Below, in pieces: positions 26,101 to 36,263 of a stretch of 64,000 bases of DNA. The position numbers and the translations under genes were made by a program. The notes below the pieces were generated by a model, which was not told where the DNA came from, ran no database searches, and saw only the letters and a list, made by a program, of their open reading frames with translations. The stretch comes from Bagarius yarrelli (Eukaryota; Chordata; Actinopteri; Siluriformes; Sisoridae): the NCBI GenBank assembly GCA_005784505.1, contig VCAZ01000012.1:4947660-5011659 (forward strand), in the 5' to 3' direction. How positions within the stretch are numbered: position 1 is the first letter of the stretch; the number at the start of each line of letters is the position of its first letter.

Positions 26101-29100
26101 CACTTTAAATACAGCAACACACTTTAAATACAGCAACACACTGGAAATACAGAAACACACATAAAATACAGACACACACAGCAAATATAGACAAGCACTT
26201 TAAATATGGGAACACACTTTGCATACAGAAATGGACTGCAATTAGCGCAGAACACAACAGAATTGTTTTAAGGGGAACCCCAAAAAATGTTAAACAGGTC
26301 CCAGCCAGGTTTGTCACAATTTCCTTTTTTTGTATTTGCAGTGTGTTGCTGTACCTGCACGTTGCAGTACCCGATGTTTTTAAAATGTGAATAGAATAAA
26401 AACTATTAAATCACATGAGCCAATATTTTGTTCACAATAGAACATAGACAGCATAATAAATGTTTAGAGAATAAATGTTTACACTTTTATCCACTAAATT
26501 AGCTCATTTTTACTTCAATGTCTGCTACATGTCTTAGAATAATTGGGACAGGGCATGTTAACCATGGTTTTTAAAACAGTTTGAAAATGTCTGGGCATAG
26601 AGGTTATGTGTTTCTGGAGTTTTGGTGTTGGCATTTGGTCCCATTCTTGCCTGATACAGGTTTCCAGCTGCTGAAAAGTTCAAATATTGAAAAACGTCCC
26701 AACTTTTACAGAATTCAGGTTGTATTCGTGTTTGCATTCTAAGGATTTACAGCATGTGTGTTGTCAAACTGGTAAAGATGTTTTCTAATTTTCTTGGTGC
26801 TTTTTTCTGTTTTATTATTTTCTCAAGTTGCAGCACTTCAGCCAGGGAACCATGTGTTGTCTGCAATTCATAAAAGCACAGCTACATACTTTACAGTATA
26901 TAACTACTATGCTTTTTTACACCCTACTATGTAAATAAAACATGCCACAATATAATGTTGACTTTAGCACTGTAGCAGTCCTTACAACCAGTATTGCGCA
27001 TCATACAGAATATTACAACTGGTAAGTAGAATTGGAGCAGTACATCATAACCCTCTATTTCCAACTTGTTCTTTTTTGTCTCCCTTTGGCTATTCCCTTT
27101 AGATATGCCTTAAGCTCACTCTCTCGTTCTACAGAGTCCCTGTTTCTGTTTTTGTATGCTTTTGTAAGCTTTGAGTCTCCACTGACCTAGAACTTGTGCT
27201 CATCTTGCTGAGGATGTTTAGAGTCCAGCTGCAACATGATAACCCAGTTTATGAAGCCCCATAATTCCAACAGGCCCAATGGAACACCATTGTGGCTACA
27301 GACATTGAAGTTAGTACACTTATCTATACATTTACAGGGTGACGCTTGGTCCCAATCAGCTTGATTCAAACTAATGAATGATGTGGCTGGTTTTGTGGTT
27401 GATGAGCTCTTTTTCAAGTTCAGCGTCCCAGCCCTCAGTCAACATAAGACCCTGTTTTGTTTTTTACTAATTTCCCCACAATAATATTGTTCTTTTTCAG
27501 AGACAGGCCCTAAGCCCCATATGATGAGGACTTACAGCAGACACTGATAGAAAAAAAACTAAAGTAGGAAATAGAGAAGAATCTCTACCTCTACTTTCAT
27601 GCATACTTAGGGATGGGCACATTATGTGAAGTGAAGATCAGTCAGCCGCACTAGTGGCACATATTCACAAGGTTAGCAGAAAGGGGGGGGGGGGCATTGA
27701 CTGAAGCACACTATAACTATATTCTAACTTGTGATATTTTAGTGTGATGGCAGCAATGACTGAGCTGGTGTAAAGGCAATTATTAGCACAAAAAAGAGAG
27801 ATTGAAATTAGAAAATTAAGGGAAAGTCAAAGGATGAAGGAAGCGTAATAATATGATGTGTTAAAAGACATTTGAGGTCATATAAAAAAAATAATTTTAA
27901 AGTCATATTTATAGCAGGTGAATATAACTTTTGGGTCAGCACTGATGATATGCCTATTTATTATTTGTTATGTAAGATTAGGTAATAATCAGTAAATACT
28001 AATAACTTCACAAATATAACATTTTACTTCAAGCCAATTATTATTGGCTTGGCACTGTTTGTTAGGTTGTGAATTGTGTTCAGATATGGTGTTCTTTATA
28101 TATCTAGAATAACAACAACAGCAGCCTGTATGATGGACCTGCGGAGGTACCCCCTGGATGAGCAGAACTGCACCCTGGAAATTGAGAGCTGTAAGTTTCT
28201 GTTTAATGCTTATCATGAAGTAGAAACCCAAATCTTATATGTTTAACTCTTATATGTGATCTACACAGTCTTAATAGAGACATAACAATAGTGCCTAGCA
28301 TGCTATATATAGATGCCGATAACATTAGCCTACTCAGTGACTGAACTGCTTAATAATTATGTGGTTTACAGGCATGAACTTATCATACATTTATTGTGGT
28401 TTGGCAGTCACCAGTTACAAACAGTATACTCAATTCAAAAAGAGCTCCGACATGCTAGCTATTGAAAAGATCATAAAATGCTATTGAGACCAGAAACATG
28501 ATTATAACAAATAAGCTGAAGGACAGCAAGAAAAAATTATATATTCTTACTGTCCTGTACTTTTTGTATATATATATCCAGTATCAGGAAATCTCTGCAA
28601 CCTGTTGCCTCTTTTATCTGCACCACTGATTTTAATTCTGTCCGTTATTTATTTGTGTTCGGATGTGTCTCTTTTTTTTTTCCTACACTTTTTCCGCAAA
28701 ACCCTTTTTGGTTTCTTCGACAGTTCTGCCTTGGCGTTGGTTTCGAGGCTTGCATATTAAACTATTGCATATTAAATTGTTTTATCTTATAGTTAGCTGT
28801 TGGTTTACTCTACCCATGCTATAAAGTCAATAGAAAAAAAAAAGATTGTAAATCGTCCACTAGAGGGGATGGAAGAGCAGGCGCACCGACTCGATCTCGA
28901 ATAACAGAGTGTGGTTGTGATCGTTAGGAGGCTGCTTAGGTACAACGGACTAAAATCGATTAAGTAAAAATGTAGATTTATAGGACTATCTACTTGGATC
29001 TGATCAAATGAAGAAAAAAATCCTCAATTTAAAAAAAATGCTATTGACTACAGAAAGTACAGGTGAAAAAGACAAAAAAAGATGTCAATGTGTGAGATTT

Positions 29101-31360
29101 TTTAGAAATTTCGATAAGATTGAAGTGCCGAGTTAAAGACACATTCAAATAACCATTAATAGAAAGTACCACAACATGTTAAATTGTGAGTCAATGAATG
29201 ACAGACTCTCTCCTTCGTAGGTTGACCTATACATGAGAAATGATTATCTCAGATATGAATCATTCATATATAATTAATATGTATATATTTTATTAGTTAA
29301 AAGTTTTACCCAAAAAACATACGGCTATAAAAGATATTCTTACAGTCCTGCAGGCAAAAGAAAAAAAAAAGTCTTTGTTCTGTGAGTAAACTCTATCGTC
29401 AGGAGCTCAGTGTCCTTTCGAAATTATCAGAAATCTGCGGGAGAACAATCCTGACAGTTACTCTAAATGAGGAGCTCTCACTAGCGTTCGCATGTTCAGC
29501 AGTCTAAAGTCACACACGATTGTGAGGACAGGAAAGCATGGAAGGTGGCTAGCACCTTTTGTCAGTTTTTGCCCTGGAAGTATTAAGCAACACTAACTGT
29601 AACTTCTCTTGCAGTTGGGAAAACTGCAGACCATATCTTTGGTATGCTATATCGCCAATACCAAACAGGTTTTGGGTTCCGATTCATTTTGATGAGAAGT
29701 CGAAAAAATTTTCAAATTATTTAAACAAACAGATGTTTGGGACACATTAATCACTGATATGTGTTTCTCCAACATCGTATTCCAGATCTTATACTGTATA
29801 ATCTCCACACTTTTGGAAAAGTTCCCATTTTTGGATTGGGATGTTGGAATATGCTAATAACTAATATCAGGCAAAGAGGTCTAAGGGGTTTGTGTTTAGT
29901 TAGTTTCAGGGTGTTGGGTTCCAGACGAAAATGATGAAATCGGTCAATCAAGTTCTTGTAGGGGGTTAAGAAAGGGCATGTATATGGTGCAGGTGTCTAG
30001 GTTTATGGTGAATAAAACATACCATGCATCTATCCAAACCGGTGCTCAACTTTTTGCATCAGTTGGAAAGAAATTAGTGAATAGCTGAAAATCTTCTATA
30101 GTGCATATAACATAACATCTTCCTTTTATTTTCAATCTCTTGGTTTCAAATCTCTCCTTTTTTTTTTTTTTTCTACACAACTGTCTTTCCGCCGGGTATA
30201 CCACAGATGCATTGAGTTTTATTGGCAGGAAGGCAGTTCAGTAACTGGAGTTGAAACATGGTTGCCCAGTCTCCATCATGATATATAACTTTGTATAAGA
30301 AAGTAGTTTTTGCAACGGTATAGTACTTCTGACGTTGTCACATGTTTTAATTCCTTGTTTATGATCGTCTTTTTTTCAGGAATTTATTTACTAAAAATCA
30401 ACCAGACAATGTCTTCTTTAAAAGAAATCAGAATTAAAAAGCTTATTTTTATGCTGTATAAATAGTAGGGAAAAAACCTTATGTATAATACTATGGTGGT
30501 CGAGAAGTGCAAAACAAAATAACAAAGCAGAAAACAAAAAACAAACCAACAGGAAACAAAATAATGCGCCGTGGTAGTGGTAGTAGTTTGCATGTTTCTG
30601 TACTGATCCGGGTACTACGATTTCCTCCCACATTCCAAAAACATGTAGGTTAGGTTGATTGGTGATTCTAAATTGCCATAAAAAAGAGTTTGTGTGTGAC
30701 CCTGTGATGGACTGGTGACTTGTCCATGGTGTACCCCTCCTGCCTTTCGCCCTTTCAGAGATGGCTAGGATAGACTCCAGCAGATCCCTGTGACCCCGAA
30801 TTAGGGAATAAGCGGGTATAGAAAATGATTCAACAAAAACAAAATAACAAATTAGAAAACAAAATAACAAATCCCAAAACACAACAACATTTAAAAAAAC
30901 GGAAAAGGTAGGTACATACTGCGAATGGAATTCTTACCGCTGTTTTTTTGTTTGTTTTTGTTTTCCGATTTGTTATTTTGTTTTGCACATCTCAGCCACA
31001 ATGGTACAATGAATGTACATGTATTATAGCTAATGTTCAATTAGAAAACACCAAATAATCTGGAGTGACTTATTATTAGTGACGTCTTATTACAGCAGTC
31101 AACCAGCAAAGGTTTGGATTTTTAAAAATATTTAGTCACTGCAGAAACTTGTCAGAATGTTTTTGCTGATAGAAGCCCTAGAGACATTGCTTTCATCTTT
31201 ACCACTTTCAGGGTCATACCCTCGTCTGTCCCTAAGCTTTAAGCTGAAGAGAAACATTGGATATTTTATTCTGCAAACCTACATGCCCTCAAACCTGATC
31301 ACCATCTTGTCCTGGGTCTCCTTCTGGATAAATTATGATGCTTCTGCAGCACGGGTAGCT

Positions 31361-31415
<55 letters not shown>

Positions 31416-33135
31416 GTAAAAAACAAAAATGGCTTGCTGTATTACAAACATAAAGCATATTATCAAATTCAGTTGTAAGTGCCTGATAACTACATGATAA
31501 ATATATTATTATATAAAAATATTTTTATATTATCATTTAACCAAGTTATATTTAGTGTTGCTGTATTTCTGTAGGAATCACTACGGTACTGACCATGACC
31601 ACCATCAACACCCATCTACGGGAGACGCTACCCAAGATCCCCTATGTAAAAGCCATAGATATATATCTAATGGGCTGCTTTGTCTTCGTGTTTCTTGCCC
31701 TGCTTGAGTATGCATTTGTTAACTACATTTTCTTCGGCCGAGGTCCTCACTTACAGAAGAAAGTGGCAGAAAAAGCTGCTAAGAGTAACAATGAGAGGAG
31801 CAGGCAGGAGAGCAACAAAATTCAGGTGAACAGACTATGGTAAATTTTAAATACTTCAATATATTGATACAGCATTTATTATTTATTCTAAGTCTTATAG
31901 TTTTTATAGTGTTTTATATGTCACACCAACAAACATTTAACTGAAGGTTTAATGTATATGGCACACCAACTAAAAAGCCTTCAGGATTTCATTTTAGTTG
32001 GCTAAGACTTTTGTTTTTATGTTTTTAATTGCTTATTGGGATCAACTTAATACTGAATCTAAATAATAGGAAATTTACAGTATAGATTCAGACATTTGCA
32101 CAAGTTTCTAACATACACAATCCATAGTTGCATGCTATGTTAATGTAGGGGAAGAAAGTTAAGACGATTCTAGGGGCCCACACACTTTTGGCCCCCCAGA
32201 GATCTATTTTATTAGTAGAAAAGGTTATTACAGATTTTTTTTGCAATTTTTACATCTGTAGCAAGCATTTTGTGAAATGTTTAGACAATTCAGAGCTACC
32301 GTACAAGTGAAAGCCAAATCCAGGCCCGACACACGCTTTTCCAATACCGCAGTTTAGTGTGTGTTTGTGTGTGTCCATACTTAAGACATTTCTACTAGTG
32401 TTCAGGATCAATTGGTCCATGAAAATTGATGGTCTACTTTTTTAAAGTGTGGCTCCAGTATCAATAGCAAAAACTAAGTCACTGACATCCTGAAATAAAC
32501 TTTGAATCTCTGAGGGATTTTAGGATAACAAATACAAAAAAAATATATACAAAAAGTTCACACATCATTGTGTAATAACCTTAGCAGTACAAGCAGTAAT
32601 GAAATTGCATGGATAAGGACTTTTTAAACCTCTAAACATAAGAAAAGAAGAAAAACGAGTGATTGGTCGCTTTACATATCAGTCAAATTGTTCTAATGGC
32701 CAAAAAAAGCTGCTATGTAGAACAGATCTTCTGCCATCATTCCCCAAACTGTTCATGAATCCAAACCTCCCATTTTCTTTTTTTTAGGTGGATGCCCATG
32801 GAAACATTCCCCTTACCAATCTTGACCTGCGTCTCACTGGAGCTGAGATGCTTGGTGGTCTTCGTGACCCTCGGAACACCATGTTTTCTTATGACAGCGC
32901 CAGCATCCAATACCGCAAGCCACTAACAGGTTGTGACCTTTATGGCCGAGCGACTGCTTCTCTTGAGCGACCAGTCAAGCACAAGAAGAGTCGCTTGAGG
33001 AAGCGAGCCTCTCAGCTTAAGGTGAAAATTCCAAACCTGACAGATGTGAATTCCATCGACAAGTGGTCACGTGTCATCTTTCCCATCACATACACTTTCT
33101 TTAACCTAGTTTACTGGCTTTACTACGTCCACTAG
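19945..33135 (+). CDS. gabrb1: GABA-A receptor subunit beta-1, spliced gene
   Basis: Beta subunit of the pentameric GABA-gated chloride channel, a plasma-membrane Cys-loop receptor at inhibitory synapses. Coding exons: 19945-20036, 20142-20233, 20327-20394, 23862-24082, 28108-28190, 31212-31364, 31575-31825, 32788-33135. All have AG/GT borders and compatible phases, and no stop or frameshift occurs in about 1.3 kb. In order they give a signal peptide, the extracellular domain (NEPSNMSYV, DNRVADQLWVPD), the Cys-loop with cysteines at 28127-28129 and 28169-28171, M1-M3 (ILSWVSFWINYDA), the cytoplasmic loop and M4 ending YWLYYVH. The YDSASIQYRKPL loop motif and the DKWSR...YYVH end favour beta-1 over beta-2/3, as does linkage to commd8 and atp10d. 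The expected 138-bp exon after 28190 is missing. Without it the frame still continues, giving about 435 residues instead of about 481. Confidence 0.93.
20142..20233 (+). CDS. gabrb1: gabrb1 exon 2
   Basis: 92 bp, acceptor TTCTATAG, donor GTAATG. Encodes NEPSNMSYVKVTVDKLLKGY and onward, the mature N-terminal helix region with an NMS glycosylation sequon. The flanking introns are tiny (105 and 93 bp). Confidence 0.92.
20327..20394 (+). CDS. gabrb1: gabrb1 exon 3
   Basis: 68 bp, acceptor TTTCCCAG, donor GTAAGT. Encodes PPVDVGMSIDISSIDMVSEV, the first beta strands of the ligand-binding domain. Confidence 0.92.
21945..22012 (-). mobile_element. SINE family A, head only
   Basis: The reverse complement carries GGTGGCTTAGTGGTTAGCAC (A box) and the CCTCACAGCAAGGAGGCC part of the family A head; the tail is absent. 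Confidence 0.55.
22920..23085 (-). mobile_element. SINE family B copy
   Basis: The reverse complement reads GGTAGCGCAGTGATTAAGG, then GGTTCAATTCCCAGCACC and GAGCAAGGCCCTTAAGCC, the A box, B box and conserved block of family B. Confidence 0.65.
23585..23840. mobile_element. Inverted-repeat-rich MITE next to gabrb1 exon 4
   Basis: A dense series of GTTACT/AGTAAC and TAGTTAC/GTAACTA blocks (GGGCATGTTACTTTAAGGAG to GGAGTAACTAAGTAGAG) typical of hAT-type teleost MITEs. Its right end lies about 20-40 bp before the exon 4 acceptor at 23860-23861. Confidence 0.5.
23862..24082 (+). CDS. gabrb1: gabrb1 exon 4
   Basis: 221 bp, acceptor TTTTTATAG, donor GTCAGT. Encodes DYTITMYFQQSWRDKRLSYT through VLYGLR, including the glycosylation sequon NLT, DNRVADQLWVPDTYF and the KNRMIRLHPDG strand. 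The length and phase match the conserved large extracellular exon of beta subunits. Confidence 0.95.
24190..24960 (+). mobile_element. Tc1/mariner-superfamily transposon, degenerate
   Basis: Contains recognisable 3' transposon text: CTACACAGGAGGATCTTTAC, CCTCCTGAGATGTGTGCAAA, GTGGCCAAATACAAGAAATG and AAAAGGGGTCAAATATTTAT at the end. A related element in reverse sense lies at 58005-58620. No intact transposase frame remains. Confidence 0.65.
24991..25230 (+). mobile_element. SINE family C, copy 1
   Basis: GGGTGGCTCAAATGGTTAAG (A box), GGGTTCAAGCCCCACC (B box), CTTGAGCAAGACC block, CCCTGCGCTCTGACCCCAAC and the tail CATTTCATTGG...CAATGAAGTTGAATATTA. Nearly the same order as copy 2 at 50015-50270. 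Reverse-strand frames in it are shadows. Confidence 0.75.
25984..26245. repeat. Minisatellite, unit about 20-24 bp
   Basis: About a dozen degenerate copies of AAATACAGAAACACACT with alternating TTTAAATACAGCA and GGAAATACAGAAA variants. Confidence 0.85.
26515..26725. mobile_element. MITE-like teleost repeat fragment
   Basis: TTGGGACAGGGCATGTTAAC, GGTGTTGGCATTTGGTCCCA and GAAAAACGTCCCAACTTTTA look like a widespread non-autonomous DNA element of fish with related CCCAACTTTT/AATTGGGACA ends. Family unknown. Confidence 0.4.
28108..28190 (+). CDS. gabrb1: gabrb1 exon 5: Cys-loop
   Basis: 83 bp, acceptor TATCTAG, donor GTAAGT. Encodes ITTTAACMMDLRRYPLDEQN followed by CTLEIES: the two Cys-loop cysteines with 13 residues between them. 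Ends in phase 1, the phase expected for the next, missing exon. Confidence 0.94.
28191..31211 (+). other. gabrb1: gabrb1 intron stretch where exon 6 should be
   Basis: In beta-subunit genes an exon of 138 bp (reading from Y-G-Y-T-x-D-D-I-E-F-Y-W to x-T-G before M1) lies between the Cys-loop exon and the M1 exon. I read all three + frames here by eye and found neither of those motifs nor a splice-bounded frame of that size. The stretch contains poly-A/T tracts, a SINE A tail at 30588-30830 and unassigned sequence at about 28840-29560. Small frames at 29559-29951 and 30384-30882 show no family resemblance. Confidence 0.6.
30588..30830 (+). mobile_element. SINE family A, 3' part
   Basis: CTCCCACATTCCAAAAACAT, GTGATTCTAAATTGCC, CCTGTGATGGACTGGTGAC and GCGGGTATAGAAAATGATT match the body and tail of the copy at 9891-10212; the tRNA head is missing. 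Confidence 0.65.
31212..31364 (+). CDS. gabrb1: gabrb1 exon 7: pre-M1, M1 and start of M2
   Basis: 153 bp, acceptor CTTTCAG. Encodes SYPRLSLSFKLKRNIGYFIL, M1 (TYMPSNLITILSWVSFW) and INYDASAARVAL, the start of the M2 pore helix with the PAR-equivalent AAR anion-selectivity region. The donor is GTGTGT, the first units of a (GT)n array. Confidence 0.94.
31365..31413 (+). repeat. (GT)n microsatellite overlapping a splice donor
   Basis: About 24 GT units begin at the first intron base after exon 7, so the splice donor itself is the first unit of the repeat. Confidence 0.95.
31575..31825 (+). CDS. gabrb1: gabrb1 exon 8: M2, M3 and loop start
   Basis: 251 bp, acceptor TTTCTGTAG, donor GTGAAC. Encodes the rest of M2 (ITTVLTMTTINTHLRE), the M2-M3 linker (TLPKIPYVKAID), M3 (YLMGCFVFVFLALLEYAF) and the basic start of the cytoplasmic loop. 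Codon 31607-31609 (AAC) is Asn at the 15' M2 site. Confidence 0.95.
31826..32787 (+). other. gabrb1: gabrb1 intron 8
   Basis: 962 bp, AT-rich, with a short GT-rich run near 32357. No other feature seen. Confidence 0.6.
32788..33135 (+). CDS. gabrb1: gabrb1 exon 9: cytoplasmic loop, M4 and stop
   Basis: Acceptor TTTTTTTTAG. Encodes VDAHGNIPLTNLDLRL, FSYDSASIQYRKPLT, KSRLRKRASQLKVKIPNLTD (the RRAS-type site phosphorylated in beta subunits) and M4, ending WLYYVH and TAG at 33133-33135. Confidence 0.95.
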   Translation: MDAHGNIPLTNLDLRLTGAEMLGGLRDPRNTMFSYDSASIQYRKPLTGCDLYGRATASLERPVKHKKSRLRKRASQLKVKIPNLTDVNSIDKWSRVIFPITYTFFNLVYWLYYVH

Positions 33136-33425
33136 GGGGCAGCAGTGCACTCAGCTTTTACTATTACATCTTGTCACGTTTTCTCAACCTACGGCTTATT
33201 TTAAACTGCAATTTGATTTGATGTCCTGTCATGTAAAAGCTACATAGATAATAGTGGCTAATTACTATTTCCTGACTAGATCTTTCTCTTTATCACCTCT
33301 TTACTCATGTAAAAATAGACTACAGGGGTGTGATGGTGCTGCATCTAACTGCAAGTATGCACTGTAGTCGAGAGTTAGTACTAACAATAGAGCTACTGTA
33401 TAACATAGATATTATGGCTCGAGCC

Positions 33426-33431
33426 AATAAA
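33426..33431 (+). terminator. Candidate gabrb1 polyadenylation signal
   Basis: AATAAA about 290 bp past the stop. Long 3'UTRs are usual for this family, so later signals could also be used. Confidence 0.4.
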
Positions 33432-33566
33432 CAAATTTGATTCTCAGAATATGTGCCAGACTTTTAAATATTGCACTGTTTTGGACATTTTAGGCTTGCA
33501 TATTAGATAGTCTTTAAAGTAGCCACAGTAAGCTCTGTTACAACTTGACAGTGAAATACAGCAAAC

Positions 33567-33570
<4 letters not shown>

Positions 33571-33638
<68 letters not shown>
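33571..33638. repeat. (AT)n microsatellite
   Basis: About 34 uninterrupted AT units in the probable gabrb1 3' region. Confidence 0.95.
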
Positions 33639-33642
<4 letters not shown>

Positions 33643-34040
33643 GTGAACATTAAAGAAGATTTTTACAATGTGTTTCTTTAATTAGGTAGTCAGGTATTCA
33701 GGACAAATATTACCATAATGACTTGTACTAACAAACGATACTAAGTGCCACTGTATACGCTTATGTTTAACAGGTCAGATCAGGTGAGGTTACTTTATGT
33801 CAGGTTAAAAGTCTAAGAGAGAGGACACTGAAAGCCTTCACAATGTTTATCAATGCTGGGTACATACAGTACTTAATACAACCACCATTAAACTCTGATT
33901 GAATTCAGCCTCTAAATAAAAATAGCAGAGGCTAGCAATTTATGGGTTTTTTTACACCCTGTGGTTTGAGTGTCAACCCGCAATATACTCAAATCTATTT
34001 AGCTTTATATTTAATACGTTCACTGTGAGGTCTGTGGTAT

Positions 34041-34221
34041 GGGTGAATGTGATTTTGCCAAGTAGGACATGATCCTGGATGAACATCTCAATCAACCAAT
34101 TATAAAAATCAGATGTCATCAGTGTGTGCCGACCAAACCCGAAATTGAAAATTTTGATTCAGGATCGACATAGGATTTTAATCTAGGATCACATCCTACT
34201 TGGCAAAATCACATCCCACCC
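34041..34221. mobile_element. Short fold-back MITE with ~40-bp inverted repeats
   Basis: The left arm GGGTGAATGTGATTTTGCCA (34041 onward, to 34080) matches the reverse complement of the right arm (34181-34221, ending TGGCAAAATCACATCCCACCC) at roughly 35 of 40 positions. The centre is about 100 bp and non-coding. Confidence 0.7.
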
Positions 34222-35951
34222 AGAATTACCTTTAAAAAAGGGAAGCAGACAGGATCCAACCAACCTGCTCTCATTTCTTCAGGCTTTATGTGTGCCTTTT
34301 AATACAAATTATGTTATTTGACAGGGTCAAGCAGAAAGTAAAGTGAAACCCTGTGGCAAAGTAACATTTTCTAGACAACAATACTAACCCAAGATTGTAC
34401 AATGTACAGGGTTAGTTGGGCTTTTTAGATGTTTTAAATATACAGTATAGATATTGCATAGGCATGCTAATAGATAATAGAAAAACATTCCAGTATATCA
34501 GTGACAATCTATGACTTGGGGAGAAGGACCCATGAAATTCCTTCCCAAAAAACATAACTATAAAAGGGACTAATTATTAAAATGTGATCCAGAATGGACA
34601 CAAACACAGAGTTACAGCACATACAGTTACTGAATTAACCCTACATACATACAAAACACACACACACACATAAGACTTAAAATACTAAAAATGATTAGAA
34701 GTCACACCGAATGCCAAAAAACGATTAATGCTGGGCCTATTAAAGTTGTTTATATGAATTAGTGACTTGAATTCATGCTTTTATCTTTGTGCTCCCATGA
34801 CAATAGGGTTGTGCTTTAAAAGAACATAAGCAAGAATAACGAGTGTGTATGTATATGTATGTGTAATTAACACAAGCACAGTTCTTACGAACCCACTAAA
34901 ACCACAAGAAACCTTGAAAGACACAAATAAAATATTTCATCAAACTAGTGCCACTGTGCTAATTTATTTGTGCTACAGATAAATGTATCAGAATGTTGTA
35001 GATCTTATTACCTGCTGTAGAATGTCAGTTTTTTCCATCCTCACATATGTCAGGGTATACAGTAGATTAGCATGTATGGTACCTCTCACGAGTCTTGAGT
35101 ACTAATAAGAAGATTAACCTGTTTAGAGTAGCATTTTTTAGCCTAAAAATACATCTAGCTATCATGATCATTCTTTTCACTAAAAAATAGTTTTTCGATA
35201 TATTTCAATCAATACATATCCTTTAAAATTATTTACAATAAACAGATTTTTGTCCACGTGACTTATTTAAAACTCCCACTGTATGTCAAACGACTTTCTC
35301 CAGTTCTTGTCTCAGATACATACAGCCATTGTCTCTGAAGAAAGCATAGTGAAAAATATGTATTTTTAGCTATTTGTTTTACATTTTTATATATATATTT
35401 TGAAGATTGTGTATGGTATTGCAATATATTGTGATAATATTGTATGATGACCAATGTATCGTATTGTGAGGCCCTTGCCAGTACACAGCCCAATAAAGCA
35501 AACTGATGAGGAGTGGAATAATTAAAATGTAGTTTATTTACTATTCAATTGTCTCATCGCATAATCATACATTCAGATTACTCCTTAGGGTCAAGCAAAT
35601 GATCTGAACTGACAGTTCATTAAAACTTGGTTAGACCAGGGAAGGGAACCGATGAGGAAAATGCTAATTAGAGCAACTTTAATTTTATTCATTATTGTTT
35701 GTTACAGGCTCTGCTCACATTAATTATTATGTTACTCATCAATGAGCAGTGGTAAATCCTCCAGGAGTGTTAATTGGACAAATGTGCATTCATTTTAATC
35801 CTTAATAATGAACATGTGTTAATTTGAACAGTTTTTAATGCTATACCTCCTCCCCCATATGCATTTACACTGTTGTTTGGGGAAATAGTTTGTAAGCGTT
35901 TTAAAATTTTTAATAATGCATGAGCAATACTGGTACAAAATCTTCTTATGT

Positions 35952-35957
35952 TTTATT
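35952..35957 (-). terminator. Candidate commd8 polyadenylation signal
   Basis: AATAAA on the reverse strand about 290 bp past the commd8 stop. Confidence 0.35.
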
Positions 35958-36242
35958 AAAAAACAACTGTGGAAAATTGAAGCACACTCCATTTCCAATG
36001 CAGTTAAGCATAACGATCTCAACCTCTATTAACACACGATACAATCAGCCAAGGCTTTATGTCCCAGCTATTTCCTAAAGCAACCTCTTCATGTGCTAGA
36101 ATCACGACGCACAAATTCAGACACAGTCATCCTTGTCCTTCTATTTCCTTTTTGAAAAGTAGCGGGGTGTCCTATGAACACACTGTTGCTCCTCACTTCT
36201 GAGCCATGTCCTTACACATCCACAGCTACTTCCACACTCCAT

Positions 36243-36263
36243 TTATTTCATCTGCAGGATCAC
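36243..36263 (-). CDS. commd8: commd8 last exon
   Basis: The reverse strand reads CTTTCAG then VILQMK and TAA. Very short coding part; identical in design to the human last exon (VVLQLK). Confidence 0.85.
   Translation of the reverse strand: MILQMK

Larger units (their letters stand above)
24083..28107 (+). other. gabrb1: gabrb1 intron 4
   Basis: 4.0 kb. Holds a Tc1/mariner remnant (24190-24960), a SINE C copy (24991-25230), a 20-bp-class minisatellite (25984-26245) and a MITE-like piece at about 26515-26725. The rest is AT-rich with no exon seen. Confidence 0.6.
33136..36242. other. Convergent gabrb1/commd8 intergenic region and UTRs
   Basis: Contains an (AT)n run, a fold-back MITE (34041-34221) and otherwise AT-rich DNA. 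The small reverse-strand frames at 35263-35493 and 35819-36022 have no family resemblance. Confidence 0.5.

Noticed and set aside
29559..29750. Candidate for the missing gabrb1 exon 6 because of 'SFSWENC'-like reading
   Set aside because: It lacks the expected D-D-I-E-F-Y-W and E-L-P-Q-F-S words, has the wrong length and no matching splice phases.
30384..30882. Hydrophobic reverse-strand frames of 69 and 154 residues
   Set aside because: They overlap the SINE A tail and AAAACAAAATAAC runs, so the composition is repeat-driven.
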